A stretch of DNA of 64,000 nucleotides from DASVTR01 sp033855775 (lineage in GTDB: Bacteria; Acidobacteriota; Blastocatellia; Pyrinomonadales; Pyrinomonadaceae). Location of the stretch: NCBI GenBank assembly GCA_033855775.1, contig JAWVFT010000122.1:1-64000 (forward strand). Direction: 5' to 3'. The number at the start of each line of letters is the position of its first letter. Positions within the stretch are counted from its first letter, which is position 1. Below the pieces are notes generated by a model. That model did no database searches. It saw only the letters and a program-made list of their open reading frames with translations, and was not told the DNA's origin. This document shows positions 27,929 through 36,186 of the stretch, one piece after another. The translations under genes and the position numbers were made by a program.

Positions 27929-28807
27929 CTACTTTTTCCTTGCGACGACAGCGCGCGGGATGCCCTGCAAGTCCGTGCGTATGTCGAGCAGTTGCCACGC
28001 CGTCGCCGCAGCAGCGAACGACGCTCGGATGGCTTCGTGCTGGTCGTAGCCAATCTCCAACAGCAGATGCCCGCCGGAGTTTAGAAACGGCGGCGCGTCT
28101 TCGATGATGCGCTCGATGACGCGAAGGCCGTCGCCGCCGGGAGTCAAAGCCGCGCGCGGCTCGTGCTCGTGCACCTCTCTTTGCAAACCGTCGAGAGCGC
28201 TCTCCGCGATGTACGGCGGATTAGAAACAATCATCGAGAAACGCGCGCTCGACGCATCGAGCGCGCTGAAGCAATCCGAAGCGACAAGCGACAAGCGTTC
28301 GCTGACATGATGACGCGCGGCATTGCGCGCGGCCACGCGGAGCGCGGGCGGCGAGATGTCCAAAGCCACGCCGCGCATTCGCCGTCGTTCATGCAAGAGC
28401 GTGACAATGATGCAGCCTGAGCCTGTCCCTACATCACAGACAAGCGGCGGCGCGTCTGTCTCCGTTGTCTCCGCCAACAACTCAAGCGCCGTCTCGACGA
28501 GCAACTCTGTTTCGGGGCGCGGAATCAACACGGCGGGCGTCACTTCAAAATCGAGGCCGAAAAATTCCTGCCGGCCAGTGATGTACTGCAACGGCTCGCC
28601 CGCCTCGCGTCGCTTGACCGCTTCACGAAATCGGCTCAACTCATCGGGGCCGAGCAATTGCTCTGCGTGCGTGATGAGAAACGTTCTATCGCGCGCGACC
28701 GTATCAGCCAGCAGCGAGCCTGCCTCGCGGCGCGCTTCCGCGACACCCGCGCGGCGCAAAGCCTGCGCCGCTTCCACCAAAGCCTCCGCGATTGAGAGCG
28801 CGCTCAT
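27929..28807 (-). CDS. prmC: Peptide chain release factor N5-glutamine methyltransferase
   Basis: A 292-residue SAM-dependent methyltransferase that modifies the Gln of the GGQ motif in release factors RF1 and RF2 and so makes termination efficient. The N-terminal helical domain is followed by GEPLQYITGRQEFFG, a classic PrmC segment, and by ETELLVETALELL. The SAM motif CDVGTGSGCIIVTLL and the catalytic NPPY tetrapeptide in IVSNPPYIAESAL follow. The C-terminus ends in VARKK. It is the first gene of a likely prmC-murA-HIT group on this strand. The 150-base spacer before murA is pyrimidine- and purine-tract rich without an obvious feature. Confidence 0.96.
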   Translation of the reverse strand: MSALSIAEALVEAAQALRRAGVAEARREAGSLLADTVARDRTFLITHAEQLLGPDELSRFREAVKRREAGEPLQYITGRQEFFGLDFEVTPAVLIPRPETELLVETALELLAETTETDAPPLVCDVGTGSGCIIVTLLHERRRMRGVALDISPPALRVAARNAARHHVSERLSLVASDCFSALDASSARFSMIVSNPPYIAESALDGLQREVHEHEPRAALTPGGDGLRVIERIIEDAPPFLNSGGHLLLEIGYDQHEAIRASFAAAATAWQLLDIRTDLQGIPRAVVARKK

Positions 28808-28928
28808 ATAAAGCGCAACTTACAGACTGGCGACCCAAAGCACAAGAGCCGGAGCAAAGCAAAAGCGACCAGCGTTTCCGCTTTAAGTAATCCGTCTTGC
28901 CGCTCCGCTCAAGTCGCCCGTCTTGCTT

Positions 28929-28963
28929 TTGCCTTTTTCCTTTTGCCCTTTCCCTTCTATAAT
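28929..28963 (+). promoter_or_regulatory. Candidate promoter before the HMA gene
   Basis: A perfect TATAAT is at 28958-28963. It follows a pyrimidine tract (CTTTTGCCTTTTTCC and beyond) with TTGCCT at 28929-28934; the 23-base spacing is long for a -35 box. A closely similar tract with better spacing precedes the acyl-CoA dehydrogenase gene at 55629-55657. The start codon of the next gene lies about 105 bases downstream. Confidence 0.35.
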
Positions 28964-29069
28964 ACGCGGCAACCGTTAAGGCACGACAGATGGGTGGAAG
29001 TTTCAGGGCGCGCGGTCGCAAGGGGCCGTGCGCGGTCTGGATTTATTTATTCAAGGAGGAATCGTCTAG

Positions 29070-29306
29070 ATGCAAGCGGAGTTGAACATCGAAGGGATGC
29101 ACTGCGATTCGTGCGCGGTGGACATCAAGGAAACGCTGGAGGAGACGGCGGGCGTCTTCAAGGCCGACGTGGCGTTTCAGCGGAAGACAGCTATCGTCGA
29201 ATTTGACGATGGCGTCGTGCAGCAAAGCACGCTGCTCAAAAAAATTCAAGACCTCGGCTATACGGCCACCGTCGCAGGTCAATCACAAAGCGGGGTCGGG
29301 GCGTGA
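29070..29306 (+). CDS. Heavy-metal-associated (HMA) domain protein
   Basis: A protein of 78 residues consisting of one HMA fold. The metal motif GMHCDSC (Cys12 and Cys15) follows the first strand, and the C-terminal part shows DDGVVQQSTLLKKIQDLGYTA as in CopZ-like chaperones. It probably binds Cu(I) or a similar soft metal in the cytosol and hands it to a partner, but no P-type ATPase or metal regulator is in the window. AAGGAGG lies about ten bases before the ATG, a very strong ribosome binding site. The next gene begins 23 bases after its stop, which suggests co-transcription. Confidence 0.92.
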   Translation: MQAELNIEGMHCDSCAVDIKETLEETAGVFKADVAFQRKTAIVEFDDGVVQQSTLLKKIQDLGYTATVAGQSQSGVGA

Positions 29307-29329
29307 GCGAACAACAGGAGGGAACCAAC

Positions 29330-29572
29330 ATGACGGATGCAGGACAACAAGGCGCAGTTGATGATCGCGGCACAAGCCAAACGGAAGGGCGCGCGTTGCT
29401 GAAAAGGCTGCGCGACACAGGATTCGATTCGAGCGACGAGAAGCTGGCGGTCGCGTTAGGCCGTCCCGTCGAAGAGGTCGAAGCGTGGACGGGCGGAGCC
29501 GAGCCGGTTGATGATGATGTCGTCATCAAAGCGCGCGGCATCGCCAAAGAACGCGGGCTGACGATTGAATAA
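29330..29572 (+). CDS. Small hypothetical protein next to the HMA gene
   Basis: A protein of 80 residues. The start at 29330 has AGGAGGG eight bases upstream; an alternative GTG at 29303 would overlap the HMA stop codon. The N-terminal 25 residues are Gln/Gly/Asp-rich and probably disordered. The rest looks like a small helical domain (GRALLKRLRDTGFDSSDEK, ALGRPVEEVEAWTGG) reminiscent of a helix-turn-helix without clear family match. It is probably co-transcribed with the HMA protein. Its function is unknown. Confidence 0.7.
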   Translation: MTDAGQQGAVDDRGTSQTEGRALLKRLRDTGFDSSDEKLAVALGRPVEEVEAWTGGAEPVDDDVVIKARGIAKERGLTIE

Positions 29573-29579
29573 AAGTCAA

Positions 29580-29634
29580 CGGCAGCCAGCAACGAGTTAT
29601 CAGCTTCCGGCTTTTAACTCGTTGCTGGCTGCCG
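29580..29634 (+). terminator. Perfect 19-bp hairpin abutting the serine acetyltransferase start
   Basis: Arms at 29580-29598 and 29616-29634 are perfectly complementary over 19 bases around a 17-base loop. It lies 8 bases after the preceding gene and ends 7 bases before the ATG at 29642, so it covers the place where a ribosome binding site should be. It could terminate the HMA transcript, or fold in the leader of the next gene and limit its translation. No T-run follows. Confidence 0.6.
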
Positions 29635-29641
29635 GTTGCCG

Positions 29642-30565
29642 ATGACTGTCATGCGCGAAAAGATAGAGCAGGCCACCGAAGCTCTCATCGAATCTTACGG
29701 CGTCGCGGGCGTTAAGATTCATCATCTCGATTTTCAACCGCTGCCGTCGCACGCGGAGATTATTCGCGTGCTGGTGACGATGCACGAACTGCTCTTTCCC
29801 GGCTACATAGGGACGCAGGAGTTGACGGGCGCGCAGTTGCGCCTGCACGTCGAATCGCGCATGGCCTGGCTCTACGAATCTTTGACGGAGCAATTCAAGC
29901 GCGCGATTTGCCACAGCACGCGCGCCGAATCCGCCTGCGACGTGACCGACATAGAAGCCAGCGAAGTGGCCGCCGCTTATCTCTCCGCGCTGCCGCGCCT
30001 GCGCGAACAACTGGCGACGGATGTGGCCGCCGCGTATGAAGGCGACCCGGCGGCGACCTCGTTCGACGAGATTATTTTTAGTTATCCGAGCATCTACGCC
30101 GTGATGGTCTATCGTCTCGCGCACGAGCTTTACAAAATGCGCGTGCCGCTCATCCCGCGCATCATGACCGAGCACGCGCATCATCGCACGGGCATAGACA
30201 TTCATCCCGGCACACACATCGGCTCACGCTTTTTCATAGACCACGGCACGGGCGTCGTCATCGGCGGCACCGCCGTCATCGGCCACAACGTCAAGCTCTA
30301 TCAAGGCGTGACGCTCGGCGCCTTCTCCTTCGACAAGGACGCGGCGGGCCAACTCGTGCGCGACACCAAGCGGCACCCGACGATTGAAGACGATGTTGTC
30401 ATCTATGCCGGAGCGACTATCCTTGGCGGCGAGACTGTCATCGGTCGCGGCAGCGTCATCGGCGGCAACGTCTGGCTGACACATTCCGTCCCGCCCGGCA
30501 CGCGCGTCCTACAGGAATCGCCCAACCTGCGCATCATCCCGCCCGACACCGCCGCGGCTTCGTAA
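29642..30565 (+). CDS. cysE: Serine O-acetyltransferase
   Basis: A protein of 307 residues that acetylates L-serine with acetyl-CoA to O-acetylserine, the precursor of cysteine (EC 2.3.1.30). The N-terminal helical domain is followed by the substrate segment SYPSIYAVMVYRLAHELY. The left-handed hexapeptide helix begins at TGIDIHPGTHIGSRFFIDHGTG and includes VVIGGTAVIGHNVKLYQGV and GATILGGETVIGRGSVIGG. It resembles the EpsC-type long form. Start codons at 29636 (TTG), 29642 and 29651 are possible; none has a clear ribosome binding site because a 19-bp hairpin occupies the leader. No other cysteine gene is nearby. Confidence 0.92.
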   Translation: MTVMREKIEQATEALIESYGVAGVKIHHLDFQPLPSHAEIIRVLVTMHELLFPGYIGTQELTGAQLRLHVESRMAWLYESLTEQFKRAICHSTRAESACDVTDIEASEVAAAYLSALPRLREQLATDVAAAYEGDPAATSFDEIIFSYPSIYAVMVYRLAHELYKMRVPLIPRIMTEHAHHRTGIDIHPGTHIGSRFFIDHGTGVVIGGTAVIGHNVKLYQGVTLGAFSFDKDAAGQLVRDTKRHPTIEDDVVIYAGATILGGETVIGRGSVIGGNVWLTHSVPPGTRVLQESPNLRIIPPDTAAAS

Positions 30566-30618
30566 CAAGCTGTCGGCTTAACGACAACTCAAGGCCGACC
30601 GCGAGAGAGCGTCCGGGT

Positions 30619-31119
30619 CTAACGGCTGGCTATCGCTATGAACGCGAAGAGGGCGAAGACGATGACGCCGACGATGACGCTGTAGATGACGATGCCCGTC
30701 GTGTTCGACTGGCCTGTCTTGCCGTTGTAAGCCAACTTGCATTGCTGGCACTTGACGTGGCTCAGCATCTTCGGCCCCAGCAGCCCGCCCCACCAAGTAA
30801 ACTTGACCGGCTCCGGCGAAGGCATCCGGCAGCGCGGGCATGCCACGTAAGGACTCGCGGCCATCTGGTTTTGCTGGTACGGGTTCGGTTGATAATAAGG
30901 GTTCTGCTGGTAAGGGTTCGGCGGATACTGATTCGGCGGATACTGCCCCGGCGGATATTGATTCGGCGGATACTGGTTCGGCGGATAAGAACCGGGCGCG
31001 TATTGTTGCGGCGGTGGCGGCTGGTTCTGCGGATACTGGTTGGGCGACGGCTGATTTTGCGGGTACGGGTTCTGTGGAGACTGGTTCGGCGGATTCTGAT
31101 CCGGTGGATAACCACTCAT
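30619..31119 (-). CDS. Proline-rich zinc-ribbon membrane protein
   Basis: A 166-residue protein in three parts. Residues 1 to about 90 are Pro/Gln/Asn/Tyr-rich with tandem NQYPP-type pentapeptides and are surely disordered. A zinc-ribbon-like domain follows with two CxxC pairs (CPRC, CQQC) around FTWWGGLLGPKMLSHVK. The C-terminus is one membrane helix (IVIYSVIVGVIVFALFAFIAIA). The disordered tail may mediate self-assembly or wall contact; this is inference. The start at 31119 has AAGGAA eight bases upstream and is preferred over a longer frame. It is divergent from the membrane protein at 31426. Confidence 0.85.
   Translation of the reverse strand: MSGYPPDQNPPNQSPQNPYPQNQPSPNQYPQNQPPPPQQYAPGSYPPNQYPPNQYPPGQYPPNQYPPNPYQQNPYYQPNPYQQNQMAASPYVACPRCRMPSPEPVKFTWWGGLLGPKMLSHVKCQQCKLAYNGKTGQSNTTGIVIYSVIVGVIVFALFAFIAIASR
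30915..30988 (-). repeat. 15-bp tandem repeats coding NQYPP pentapeptides
   Basis: About five units of 15 bases built on GGCGGATACTGRTTC (plus strand) lie inside the proline-rich gene. They are in frame and encode PPNQY-type pentapeptides, so length changes would leave the frame intact. Confidence 0.8.
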
Positions 31120-31340
31120 GGCCTGATTCCTTTCGTTGCTGAGACATTCAAGGGGAGACCGCAGCAAGCGTGTCTCTGCTTTTCGGTGGCGCGCGGGAAT
31201 ATATCACTCTTCCAGCCTCTTGCGACATCAACTTTTTACGCTCGCTAAAATAGATTTCAACAGTAATTCGGAAGCGCGCCTAAATTAGAACTTTAATTCA
31301 AGCACAAGGAAGCGAATTTTCGTTTCTCCCGTTTAAGTGA

Positions 31341-31374
31341 ATTGAACCCCCTGCCACGCGGTCGGGGGTTCAAT
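31341..31374 (+). terminator. Hairpin in the divergent spacer 31120-31425
   Basis: Perfect 11-bp stem (ATTGAACCCCC at 31341-31351 with GGGGGTTCAAT at 31364-31374) and a 12-base loop. It sits about 50 bases before the start at 31426, with no coding gene upstream on this strand. It may be an attenuator, a 5' leader structure or the end of an unannotated small RNA. The rest of this 306-base spacer is AT-rich and carries the two divergent promoters, but I see no other clear element. Confidence 0.5.
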
Positions 31375-31425
31375 TATTAAAGGGGAGAAGTTAAACAAAG
31401 TTGGCACGTGAAGGAGACGCCTCTC

Positions 31426-31794
31426 ATGAGCGCCCTGTCAAAAGCCGTTCTGCTCTTCGCTCTAAACTGGCTCGATGCGCAGTTGACCATCATCTGGGTG
31501 CGCGCGCAGTTGGCGACCGAAGGCAACGGGCTGATGGCTTGGCTGATGGACATGGGCGACGGGACGTTTCTGACGGCGAAACTGCTCATTGGGGCCTTTG
31601 CCGCTTACGTGCTCTATCGCTGCTCGCACCTGAAGCTGGCGCGGCGCGGAATGACCCTGGCTCTCTCCATCTACTTCGGCATCATGTTTGTGCATGCGGC
31701 GACGGGCATGTCGGCTCTCGGCTGGCACGCGCCCGAAACCGTCCTCGCCTACCTGAGCAGCCTGCCCAACAGCCTGCTCGCGGTCTTTTCCTAA
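31426..31794 (+). CDS. Small integral membrane protein (DUF5658-like)
   Basis: A protein of 122 residues with three to four hydrophobic helices (LFALNWLDAQLTIIWV, LLIGAFAAYVLYRC, MTLALSIYFGIMFVHAATG). The pattern NWLDAQLT in the first helix and charged loops between helices resemble the DUF5658 group of small membrane proteins, whose function is not known. AAGGAG lies nine bases before the ATG at 31426 and decides the start. It is monocistronic; the hairpin at 31341-31374 lies in its leader region. Confidence 0.75.
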   Translation: MSALSKAVLLFALNWLDAQLTIIWVRAQLATEGNGLMAWLMDMGDGTFLTAKLLIGAFAAYVLYRCSHLKLARRGMTLALSIYFGIMFVHAATGMSALGWHAPETVLAYLSSLPNSLLAVFS

Positions 31795-32066
31795 TCGCCG
31801 ATTCTCCGTTTCCAACTCAAAATTCCAGCCGCGCTCAGGCGACGGCTAACACCGCAACGCGACCAACGCTTTTGCGCCGTGACTTGCGTGTTGCCCGCAG
31901 GCCGCGCCGATTTTTTTACGTCAGGCGAACATTTTTTGCAGAGAAACCATTGACTCCGGCGGCGAGCAGAGGTAAAGTTGCTCGGCATTAAAGCAGCAAT
32001 ACAGTTCGAATAGCAATTTTCAAGATTTCAAGTCAAAAGGTAGTTGTCTCGCAAAGGAGATTCATC

Positions 32067-32729
32067 ATGTCCCCGAAACGTCAAAGAGCCGCTTCAGCCA
32101 TCGCCCTGTTGCTGGTCTTCTCGCTCTCGCAAGTCTTCGTCCAAGCGACTCTCGCAGGCAAAAATCTGGCGGTGAAAAATGCGGCGGCAACTAATCCGGC
32201 CCGCACCGGCAAGCTTACGACACGCGGCAATAATCCAATTTCGCTAAACGGCATCAGCACCAACTCCGGCACCACCGTTCTTCCGGGCGCGCAACTGTTG
32301 ACACCGGCGAATGTCGGCGCGAGCGTCGTCATCGGGCGCATCGGACTGCTCCGCATGGCCCCGGAATCGAGCCTGACGCTCAACTTCAACGACAAGAGCG
32401 TTGATATCATTCTCAACTCCGGCTACGCGACCTTGACGACCGCTGCCGGCGTTAAGGGGACGATTGCGACTCCCGACGGCAAGACGGCGAGCAACGACAC
32501 TTCCAAGCTCTCGACCATCGAAGCACAGACCGGCAACGATGACGATGACAAGAAAAAAGCCGGTGGCTATCTGCTCGGCAGCGGCGAGGAAGGCGAAGGA
32601 CTTTTGGGCGGCATCAGCAATAGCTCGGCCAGAGCTTTCGGCCTGATTGTTTTGGGCGGCGCAATCGGCGCTACAATCTTCATCGTGACCAACGGGCGCG
32701 GCGACAATCCGAGCACTGCCACTCCTTAA
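32067..32729 (+). CDS. Exported FecR-like domain protein
   Basis: A protein of 220 residues. A signal peptide (SAIALLLVFSLSQVFVQATLAG) is followed by a beta-rich domain (ISTNSGTTVLPGAQLLTP, then VVIGRIGLLRMAPESSLTL) with the turn pattern of FecR-like domains. A Lys/Asp-rich linker (GNDDDDKKKAGG) follows, and then a C-terminal hydrophobic helix (AFGLIVLGGAIGATIFIV) that probably anchors it in the inner membrane facing the periplasm. AAGGAG precedes the ATG. It lies upstream of the DegQ/HtrA-type protease but a strong terminator separates them. The role is unknown. Confidence 0.8.
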   Translation: MSPKRQRAASAIALLLVFSLSQVFVQATLAGKNLAVKNAAATNPARTGKLTTRGNNPISLNGISTNSGTTVLPGAQLLTPANVGASVVIGRIGLLRMAPESSLTLNFNDKSVDIILNSGYATLTTAAGVKGTIATPDGKTASNDTSKLSTIEAQTGNDDDDKKKAGGYLLGSGEEGEGLLGGISNSSARAFGLIVLGGAIGATIFIVTNGRGDNPSTATP

Positions 32730-32784
32730 AGCAACCCTTTCAGCGGCGGCTGCTTTCCGGCAACTTTGCCGTGACAAAGCTCGT

Positions 32785-32828
32785 AAAAACATGTGCCCTT
32801 CTGAACTTGTTCAGGGCACATGTTTTTT
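32785..32828 (+). terminator. Intrinsic terminator after the FecR-like gene
   Basis: Outer stem AACATGTGCCC with GGGCACATGTT, inner stem TGAAC with GTTCA, and flanking A and T runs that end in TTTTTT. It is a textbook terminator that also works in reverse. Confidence 0.92.
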
Positions 32829-32969
32829 CGTGTTCGGTGAGGCTGAAAGGCGAGCGACGACGGCGCGAGCCACGGCGCGCAACCGCGACCCCGTTCGCTC
32901 GCATCTTAATAGGACACAACGCTCGCTTTGAGGCGAGTTTGATAATTTCAGCAAAATGAGAAGGAAGCC

Positions 32970-34133
32970 ATGTATAAACTTTCCGCCCGTCAAATCCTTG
33001 TGATAGCGCTGATGTCGGCGCTCTTTGCCGCCGGGACGGTCGCCTGCATAGATCGCTTCGGCAGTCGTCTTCAGCCCAGTAGCTCCGCCTTTACGGAGGC
33101 GCCCGCGCCGGGCATCACAGACCCCTCGCTGGCCTCCGACGAACAGAACAACATAGAAGTTTACAAAGCCATCTCGCCCGGTGTCGTCGCCATCAAGTCA
33201 ACCTCCTACCGGCAGGATTTCTTCGGTCAGGTGGAAGAGGGCGAAGGCTCCGGCTCCGGCTCCGTGATTGACGATCAGGGCAACATCCTGACCAACTATC
33301 ACGTCGTCGAAGGAGCGCAGAAACTGTCTGTCAGTTTCGGCCCCGACAAGACATACCCGGCGAAGGTCATCGGCGGCGACCCGGACACAGACCTCGCGGT
33401 CATCAAGGTGGAAGCGCCGCGCGAGCAATTGACGGTTGTGCCGCTCGGCGATTCGGACAAGGTGACGGTCGGGCAGAAAGTGCTGGCCATCGGCAATCCG
33501 TTCGGGCTTGACCGAACGCTGACGACCGGCGTCATCAGCGGTCTACAGCGCCCGATTCGCGCCCGCAACGGTCGCCCCATCGAAGGCGCTTTGCAGACCG
33601 ACGCCTCTATCAATCCCGGCAACTCAGGCGGCCCGCTGCTTGATTCGCACGGGCGCATGATTGGCATCAACTCGCAGATTCTTTCGCCCGGCGGTGGCGG
33701 CTCGGTCGGCGTCGGCTTCGCCATTCCGGTCAGCATCGCCAAGCGCGTCGTCCCGGCCCTGATTAAGGACGGCGTGGTTCGTCGCCCGAAACTCGGCATC
33801 TCGACGCGCCCCGTCAAGGGACTCGGCGATCAGGTGCAGTTGCCCGTCAGCGACGGCGTTATCATCATCGAGGTCGTCCCCGGCGGCTCTGCGGCGGCGG
33901 CTGGATTGCGCGGAGTGCAGCAGACGGTTGACGGCGACTTCACGCTCGGCGACATCATCACGGCCATCGACGGCGAGAAAATCAGCACGACAGACGACCT
34001 CTATCGCACGCTCGACAAGCATCAAGTCGGAGACGTGATTAAGGTCGAGGTGGCGCGCGACAAAGGACGCACGACGGTTCCCGTGCGCCTGCTCGATTCG
34101 ACCACCACGCAGCGTCCGGCAACGCGCCGGTAA
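32970..34133 (+). CDS. DegQ/HtrA-type trypsin-like serine protease with PDZ domain
   Basis: A 387-residue envelope protease. An N-terminal hydrophobic segment (ILVIALMSALFAAGTVACI) acts as signal anchor or, with its Cys, possibly as lipoprotein signal. The trypsin-like domain carries the full catalytic triad: His111 in NYHVVEGA, Asp141 in TDLAVIKV and Ser219 in NPGNSGGPLL. One PDZ domain follows from about residue 280 (PVSDGVIIIEVVPGGSAAAAGL to VGDVIKVEVARDKG). Such proteins degrade or refold misfolded periplasmic proteins. The single PDZ domain is like DegS, but the basic Arg/Thr tail is unusual. A strong terminator follows. Confidence 0.95.
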   Translation: MYKLSARQILVIALMSALFAAGTVACIDRFGSRLQPSSSAFTEAPAPGITDPSLASDEQNNIEVYKAISPGVVAIKSTSYRQDFFGQVEEGEGSGSGSVIDDQGNILTNYHVVEGAQKLSVSFGPDKTYPAKVIGGDPDTDLAVIKVEAPREQLTVVPLGDSDKVTVGQKVLAIGNPFGLDRTLTTGVISGLQRPIRARNGRPIEGALQTDASINPGNSGGPLLDSHGRMIGINSQILSPGGGGSVGVGFAIPVSIAKRVVPALIKDGVVRRPKLGISTRPVKGLGDQVQLPVSDGVIIIEVVPGGSAAAAGLRGVQQTVDGDFTLGDIITAIDGEKISTTDDLYRTLDKHQVGDVIKVEVARDKGRTTVPVRLLDSTTTQRPATRR

Positions 34134-34149
34134 AGCACAAAAGCCGTCG

Positions 34150-34205
34150 GGCCGTGGATGAGAGATTAGCGATAACTAATCTCTCATCCACGGCCTCCGA
34201 TTTTT
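34150..34205 (+). terminator. Intrinsic terminator after the protease gene
   Basis: A perfect 20-bp stem (34150-34169 with 34176-34195) around a six-base loop, followed closely by TTTTT at 34201-34205. It ends the protease transcript, and the next gene begins only 12 bases later. Confidence 0.92.
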
Positions 34206-34217
34206 AATCTCTTTCTC

Positions 34218-34454
34218 TTGAGCGAAACGGACCACTTCATCAACGCCGGCTATGGTTGGGTCTGCAAGCATTGCAGCGCGCAATCAGTTCGTTCTGAGGA
34301 CGACAACGCTTGCGCGCGTTTCCTGCGCGAGGGCGAAGCGGAAGAGAAAGAGCCTCAGCTTTCAACCCTTGCTCTCGCGCGCTGGCGCGACGCGACACGC
34401 CAGACTCTAGTCTGCCCGCGCTGTAGTCTCGAAGAAGCAATCAACAAAGCTTGA
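34218..34454 (+). CDS. Small double-CxxC zinc-ribbon-like protein
   Basis: A protein of 78 residues with a CxxC pair near each end (WVCKHCSAQ and LVCPRCSLE), which could together bind one zinc ion. The middle is acidic and helical. The start is probably TTG at 34218, since no ATG or GTG fits, and there is no clear ribosome binding site after the preceding terminator. It may be read from a promoter inside the terminator region. The function is unknown; nucleic-acid or protein binding is typical for such ribbons. Confidence 0.6.
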   Translation: MSETDHFINAGYGWVCKHCSAQSVRSEDDNACARFLREGEAEEKEPQLSTLALARWRDATRQTLVCPRCSLEEAINKA

Positions 34455-34483
34455 GGCCGGGAACCTTCCTTCAATCGCAGCGT

Positions 34484-34534
34484 CTTCAACCAGCCTGTCG
34501 CTTCAATCAACCTGTCGCTTTCAGCCAGCGCGTC
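34484..34534. repeat. 17-bp direct repeats after the zinc-ribbon gene
   Basis: Three units of 17 bases, CTTCAACCAGCCTGTCG, CTTCAATCAACCTGTCG and CTTTCAGCCAGCGCGTC, follow each other without gaps between two converging genes. A shorter related unit precedes them at 34469-34483. Confidence 0.65.
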
Positions 34535-34542
34535 AACGTCTC

Positions 34543-36033
34543 TTAATCGGCTTGTCGCAGCAATAGCTCTGCGGCCATCTTGCCTGACAAAAGGACGAGC
34601 GGGATGCCGCCGCCGGGATGTGTGGCGCCGCCCGCGAAGTAGAGAGCTTCGATGTCGCGCGCTTTGTTTGGCGGGCGCAGGAAAGCGTTACGCCGCTTGT
34701 TGGAAGAGATGCCGTAGATGGCGCCGCGATGAGCATGATAGACGCGCTCGAAATCCTCCGGCGTGATGATGTGTTCGTAGTCGATGGCCGCGCTCAGGCC
34801 GTCGAGGCCGCTCTCTTCCAAACGGCGCACAATCAAATCACGATAGCCGCGCGCTTCCGTAGTCCAGTTTGTCCGGTCACTGGTCGCGGGCGCGTTGACG
34901 AGGACGAAGAGATTTTCGTGTCCGGCGGGCGCGAGGCCGTCGTCCGTGCGCGATGGGGCGCAGACGTAGATGGTCGGGTCAGGGGCGGGGCGTCGTTCGT
35001 CAAAGATGGCGCGAAACTCCGCGGGGTAATCGGACGAGAAGAAGATGTTGTGATGAGCCAACTGCGTGTAGCGGCGCGCGACGCCGAGCAGCAAGACGAA
35101 GCCGCTGCACGACGGCTCAAGCTTTTCAATCCGGCGATTGGTGTAGACGCGCCGCGCCTCCTTGTTGATGAGACGGCTGTAAGTGTCAACGGCGTCGGCG
35201 TTGGATAAGACGGCATCGCACGTCAGGCTCTCGCCTCCCTTCAGACGCACGCCGCGCGCGCGGCCTCGCTCGATTAGAATCTCTTCGACTTCCGCTTCAA
35301 GACGAATCGTCGCGCCCGACTCTTCGGCCAGACGAACGAGAGCTTTGGGCAGTTGGTACATGCCGCCGCGCACGTGCCACGCGCCGAGGCCGAACTCGAC
35401 ATACGGGATGAGGGCGAAGGTCGCAGGCGCGCGGTAGGGCGAGGAGCCGTTGTAGGTGGCGAAGCGATTGAAGAGTTGGCGCAGGCGCGGCGAATGGAAG
35501 TAGCGGCGAACGTGCGAGTCGAGCGTGCGTAGAGAAGAGATGGCCGCGAGGTCGCGGGCGTAGCGCGGGCGCAGGAGTTTGGGGAGGTCGTTCAAGCTGT
35601 AGGCGAGAAACGTTCGCTCCGCGACTTCATACTTGCGGCGCGCGTCAATCAAGAATCGTCGAAAGCCCGCAACGTCTTGCGGCGTGGTGAGGCGTTCAAT
35701 TTCGCGCGCGGTCTTGTCCGTGTCGGTCGAGGCGTCGAGCATAGCGCCGTCGGGCCAGCGATAGCGGCAGATGGGTTCGAGCGGGACGAGTTCGAGATAA
35801 TCATCCATGGAGCGGTTCGCGCTGTTGAAAAGCTCTGCGAGGAGATGCGGCATCGTGAGCAAGGAGGCTCCGGTGTCGAACGTGTAACCGGCGGCGCGAT
35901 GTATGTTGACCTTGCCGCCGGGCGTCTGGTTCTTTTCCAGGACCGTCACGCGCGCTCCGCTCGTCGCCAGACGGATGGCAGCGGCCAGTCCGCCTAATCC
36001 AGCGCCGATGATGATGACGGATTTGCTCTTCAA
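34543..36033 (-). CDS. crtI: Phytoene desaturase family protein (CrtI-like)
   Basis: A 496-residue FAD-dependent enzyme of the carotenoid desaturase family. The N-terminal dinucleotide-binding motif is IIIGAGLGGLAAAIRLATSG followed by VTVLEKNQTPGGK. The family segment GYTFDTGASLLTMPHLL lies near residue 52. The C-terminal signature with FAGGATHPGGGIPLVLLSGK is complete. It should introduce double bases of conjugation into a C30 or C40 carotenoid, or hydroxy-carotenoid as CrtD does; the exact substrate cannot be read. No phytoene synthase is in the window. The start appears to be TTG at 36033, with no ATG in the near upstream frame. A pigment pathway is implied. Confidence 0.88.
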   Translation of the reverse strand: MKSKSVIIIGAGLGGLAAAIRLATSGARVTVLEKNQTPGGKVNIHRAAGYTFDTGASLLTMPHLLAELFNSANRSMDDYLELVPLEPICRYRWPDGAMLDASTDTDKTAREIERLTTPQDVAGFRRFLIDARRKYEVAERTFLAYSLNDLPKLLRPRYARDLAAISSLRTLDSHVRRYFHSPRLRQLFNRFATYNGSSPYRAPATFALIPYVEFGLGAWHVRGGMYQLPKALVRLAEESGATIRLEAEVEEILIERGRARGVRLKGGESLTCDAVLSNADAVDTYSRLINKEARRVYTNRRIEKLEPSCSGFVLLLGVARRYTQLAHHNIFFSSDYPAEFRAIFDERRPAPDPTIYVCAPSRTDDGLAPAGHENLFVLVNAPATSDRTNWTTEARGYRDLIVRRLEESGLDGLSAAIDYEHIITPEDFERVYHAHRGAIYGISSNKRRNAFLRPPNKARDIEALYFAGGATHPGGGIPLVLLSGKMAAELLLRQAD

Positions 36034-36074
36034 GGAGTTAAGCGTAGAGAGTCGAACGGTGGATGTGGAACGTC

Positions 36075-36179
36075 GGCATTAGGAATCGAGCATCGGGCAT
36101 TAGGAGTCGAAAGTCTGGCATCGGGAGTTCAAAGTCTAACATCAAGAGCCCGAAGTCCGTTGTTGAACGGCGACTCTTG
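36075..36179. repeat. 21-bp tandem repeats between crtI and ppa
   Basis: Five contiguous 21-base units begin at 36075, 36096, 36117, 36138 and 36159. The clearest share the pattern GGCATTAGGAGTCGAAAGTC, with loss of similarity in the last two. They fill the spacer between crtI and the pyrophosphatase gene. The period is the same as in the long arrays at 38223, 47863 and 61541. Confidence 0.75.
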
Positions 36180-36186
36180 AGCTGGA

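Noticed and set aside
31402..31420. Sigma-54 promoter (TTGGCACG)
   Set aside because: The -24 half is good but no GC follows at the required distance for the -12 half.
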